DNA of 64,000 nt from Trichoplusia ni (lineage: Eukaryota > Arthropoda > Insecta > Lepidoptera > Noctuidae). The stretch covers positions 10,557,657 to 10,621,656 of the forward strand of contig NC_039482.1 in the NCBI RefSeq assembly GCF_003590095.1, in the 5' to 3' direction. The first letter of the stretch is position 1, and each line of letters begins with the position of its first letter. The notes under the pieces were generated by a model. It ran no database searches and was not told the origin of the DNA. It was given only the letters and a program-made list of their open reading frames with translations. Of the stretch, positions 62,301 to 64,000 are shown piece by piece. The translations under genes were made by a program, and so were the position numbers.

Positions 62301-63627
62301 AATAAAATTAAAAGAAAAAAATACCGTTGAAAAAGTAATTTCATTTATTTGAGTTTAAATTTCGTTTTCTTCTAAATGATTCGTCAATCCTTTTGATGTT
62401 TTGAGTAAATTTTCCTTTTCCTCATAATTGGGAAATTATTTTTAAAAGGGTATTTAAGACAAGAGTTGTTGGTTTAGAAATCAGTTCAAGATTGTTTGAA
62501 ATAATTTGTTACTTGGAAGCGCGTATTTGGCGTTTGACTCTGTGCTAAACCAAAACGTTTTCGGTCCAAGTACCGTTATGTTACTCACATATTAGAAAGC
62601 TATCGTTTTCAATGATAATAGTAGAAAAACGAGGTTCTCGTGTGAACGAGTATCTTAGTTTTTGCTAAAATTATGTTACGAGTCAGATAATCAGTTTAGT
62701 AGTTAAGGAATAAAAAGCAAACAAATCATTATTCTTGCATTTTTGGGGATACTCTTTTATAAAGAATAGACAAATCTCGAGCTATTTATAAGTACTGCAG
62801 TACTAATTCTTGAACTCTTTCTACCAGCAGTGAATGAACTTTAAATAATTTAACATTTTGATCACTGACAATTAAGTTTGTCAAGAACAGTGACAGAGTG
62901 AGATGGCGTTATCCAAGGAAATGCTTTCATCTCTTTCTCTAGCCGGACCCATAGTTGGTCAACAGTTAGTGATACGGGCCCAGTAGTGTCTAGACATGGT
63001 GGAATGCTGTGTCTTGGCTCGCTGCCATCGGTCACACTTTTAAATATTTTCGCCACTTCACACATTTGACGGTTACGTAATATTTCTGAGAATAATGATT
63101 CAGACAAATAAACAGATTTATTGTTTGAACTTTATAAATACATTCTACATACACTGTTCCTTTAGAATAATTGAAAGACATTCTGATTTTCTGAAAGAAT
63201 CCTGCTTTAAGAAATTATTGAACAAGATACAGTTGGCTGCCGATAAAACTAGTCACTTAGGCAACAATAACATTTACTTCATCATACATATATACATTGA
63301 CACTCATTCATCATCATCATCATCCCCCTTATCCCAATTATTTTATCTGTGGTCAGCGCAACATGTCTTCTTCTTCTATACTTTTATATTTGACGTCATC
63401 AAGATGACTTTGCAGCCATATCTTTTACACAATCCATCCATCGTTTTTTTAGTCACCCTCTTCCCCTATATCCATCTACATTCAATACCTTCCTTAACTC
63501 CTTAATAAGATTCTCGTTCCTCCGCATAACATGAGACTCTCGCATGTCAATATATACATTGACACTCTATTCAATAAAACAAGTGACTGCCAGTTTCACT
63601 TTTGTGTTCGATTCGGGGAATAATCTG
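62301..63627. other. gene-free DNA at the right side
   Basis: AT-rich with overlapping short frames at 62862-63505 that show no domain. Only the TCA microsatellite stands out. Confidence 0.4.
63306..63324. repeat. TCA trinucleotide microsatellite
   Basis: ATTCATCATCATCATCATCC, five units, upstream of neto. Confidence 0.9.
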
Positions 63628-63905
63628 TACTAATGTATAAAGCTGAAGAGTTTGTTTGTTTGAACGCGCTAATCTCAGAAACTACTGGTTCGAATTGAAA
63701 AATTATTTTGTATTCTATAGACCATGTATCAAGGAAGGCTATGGGCTATATAACATCACGCTGCGACTAATAGGAGCGAAGATACAATGGACAATGTGGA
63801 AAAAACGGGTAAAATTATTCATCTTTGAGGGCTTCCGATGCGTGCGCTGCGAAAACGGTTTAAGATCTTCTAACCACGTGGACGAAGTCGCGGGCAACAG
63901 CTAGT
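63628..63905 (+). repeat. CTAGT-type dispersed repeat near the right edge
   Basis: TACTAATGTATAAAGCTGAA, GAACGCGCTAATCTCAGAAAC, CACGCTGCGACTAATAGGAG and GACGAAGTCGCGGGCAACAG-CTAGT. Shares all blocks with the inverted copy at 52.4 kb. Confidence 0.8.
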
Positions 63906-64000
63906 ATTTGATAATACTATGAGCATTGCATTGCATTGAGCATGACAATGCATACTTGTTTTTATAACCGATACTGGAAAAGTCGCAAAAGCAAGATAAA

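Noticed and set aside
63095..63505. 136-codon plus-strand frame
   Set aside because: Contains the TCA microsatellite as a serine run and AT-rich low-complexity sequence; not protein-like.

Overview
The window looks like nuclear DNA from a moth or butterfly, probably noctuid-like. The evidence is AT-rich, intron-rich sequence packed with degraded repeats that I recognise as typical of Lepidoptera: tRNA-derived SINEs, repeats ending in CGCGGGCAACAGCTAGT, the 'AACCGACTTCAAAAAAGGAGG' repeat, a repeat carrying 'CGACTCGCACTTGGC', and RTE- and jockey-type LINE fragments. The species call is inference from repeat content; nothing here identifies the species.

One protein-coding gene dominates. It lies on the minus strand from 58104 down to about 24.8 kb. 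I assembled 13 coding exons by hand from acceptor/donor signals, and every junction keeps phase. The product has a signal peptide, a charged prodomain ending in a furin-type RVKR site, CUB1, CUB2, one LDL-receptor class A module, one transmembrane helix and a long cytoplasmic tail. This is the Neto (neuropilin and tolloid-like) architecture, the auxiliary subunit of kainate-type glutamate receptors. Exon 1 carries the signal peptide and is separated from the rest by a 19 kb first intron. The ectodomain is in exons 2-8 (38.9-34.0 kb), the membrane helix in exon 9 (32.8 kb) and the cytoplasmic tail in exons 10-13 (31.9-24.8 kb).

The most notable coding observation is in the last exon. Two in-frame TGA codons (TGA GGA TGA, 25187-25179) are followed, in the same frame and without interruption, by 126 protein-like codons ending at TAA 24798. 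Candidate explanations are stop-codon readthrough, two compensating one-base errors, or a genuine stop upstream of a relic frame.

Region by region: 1-24.8 kb is gene-poor DNA downstream of neto. It holds a 633-bp TA-flanked MITE (3753-4385), a 475-bp near-perfect foldback (5554-6028), an RTE-type LINE 3' end (19.9 kb), several SINE fragments, and very AT-rich, repeat-poor sequence at 20.8-24.8 kb that may be 3'UTR. Intron 12 contains a 650-bp foldback with 190-bp arms. Intron 1 contains a 5'-truncated LINE with a 236-codon open reverse-transcriptase C-terminus, a TTA-flanked DNA element of about 1.5 kb, and several SINEs. 58.4-64 kb is upstream DNA with no recognised gene.

Across the window there is also a recurring ~55-bp imperfect palindrome built from GGAAGCGAGA...GCTATAC half-sites (five copies), and two clusters of GCTACG/CGTAGC hairpins. 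I cannot assign either to a known element. I found no convincing second gene, no structural RNA gene, no CRISPR array and no bacterial or viral system.
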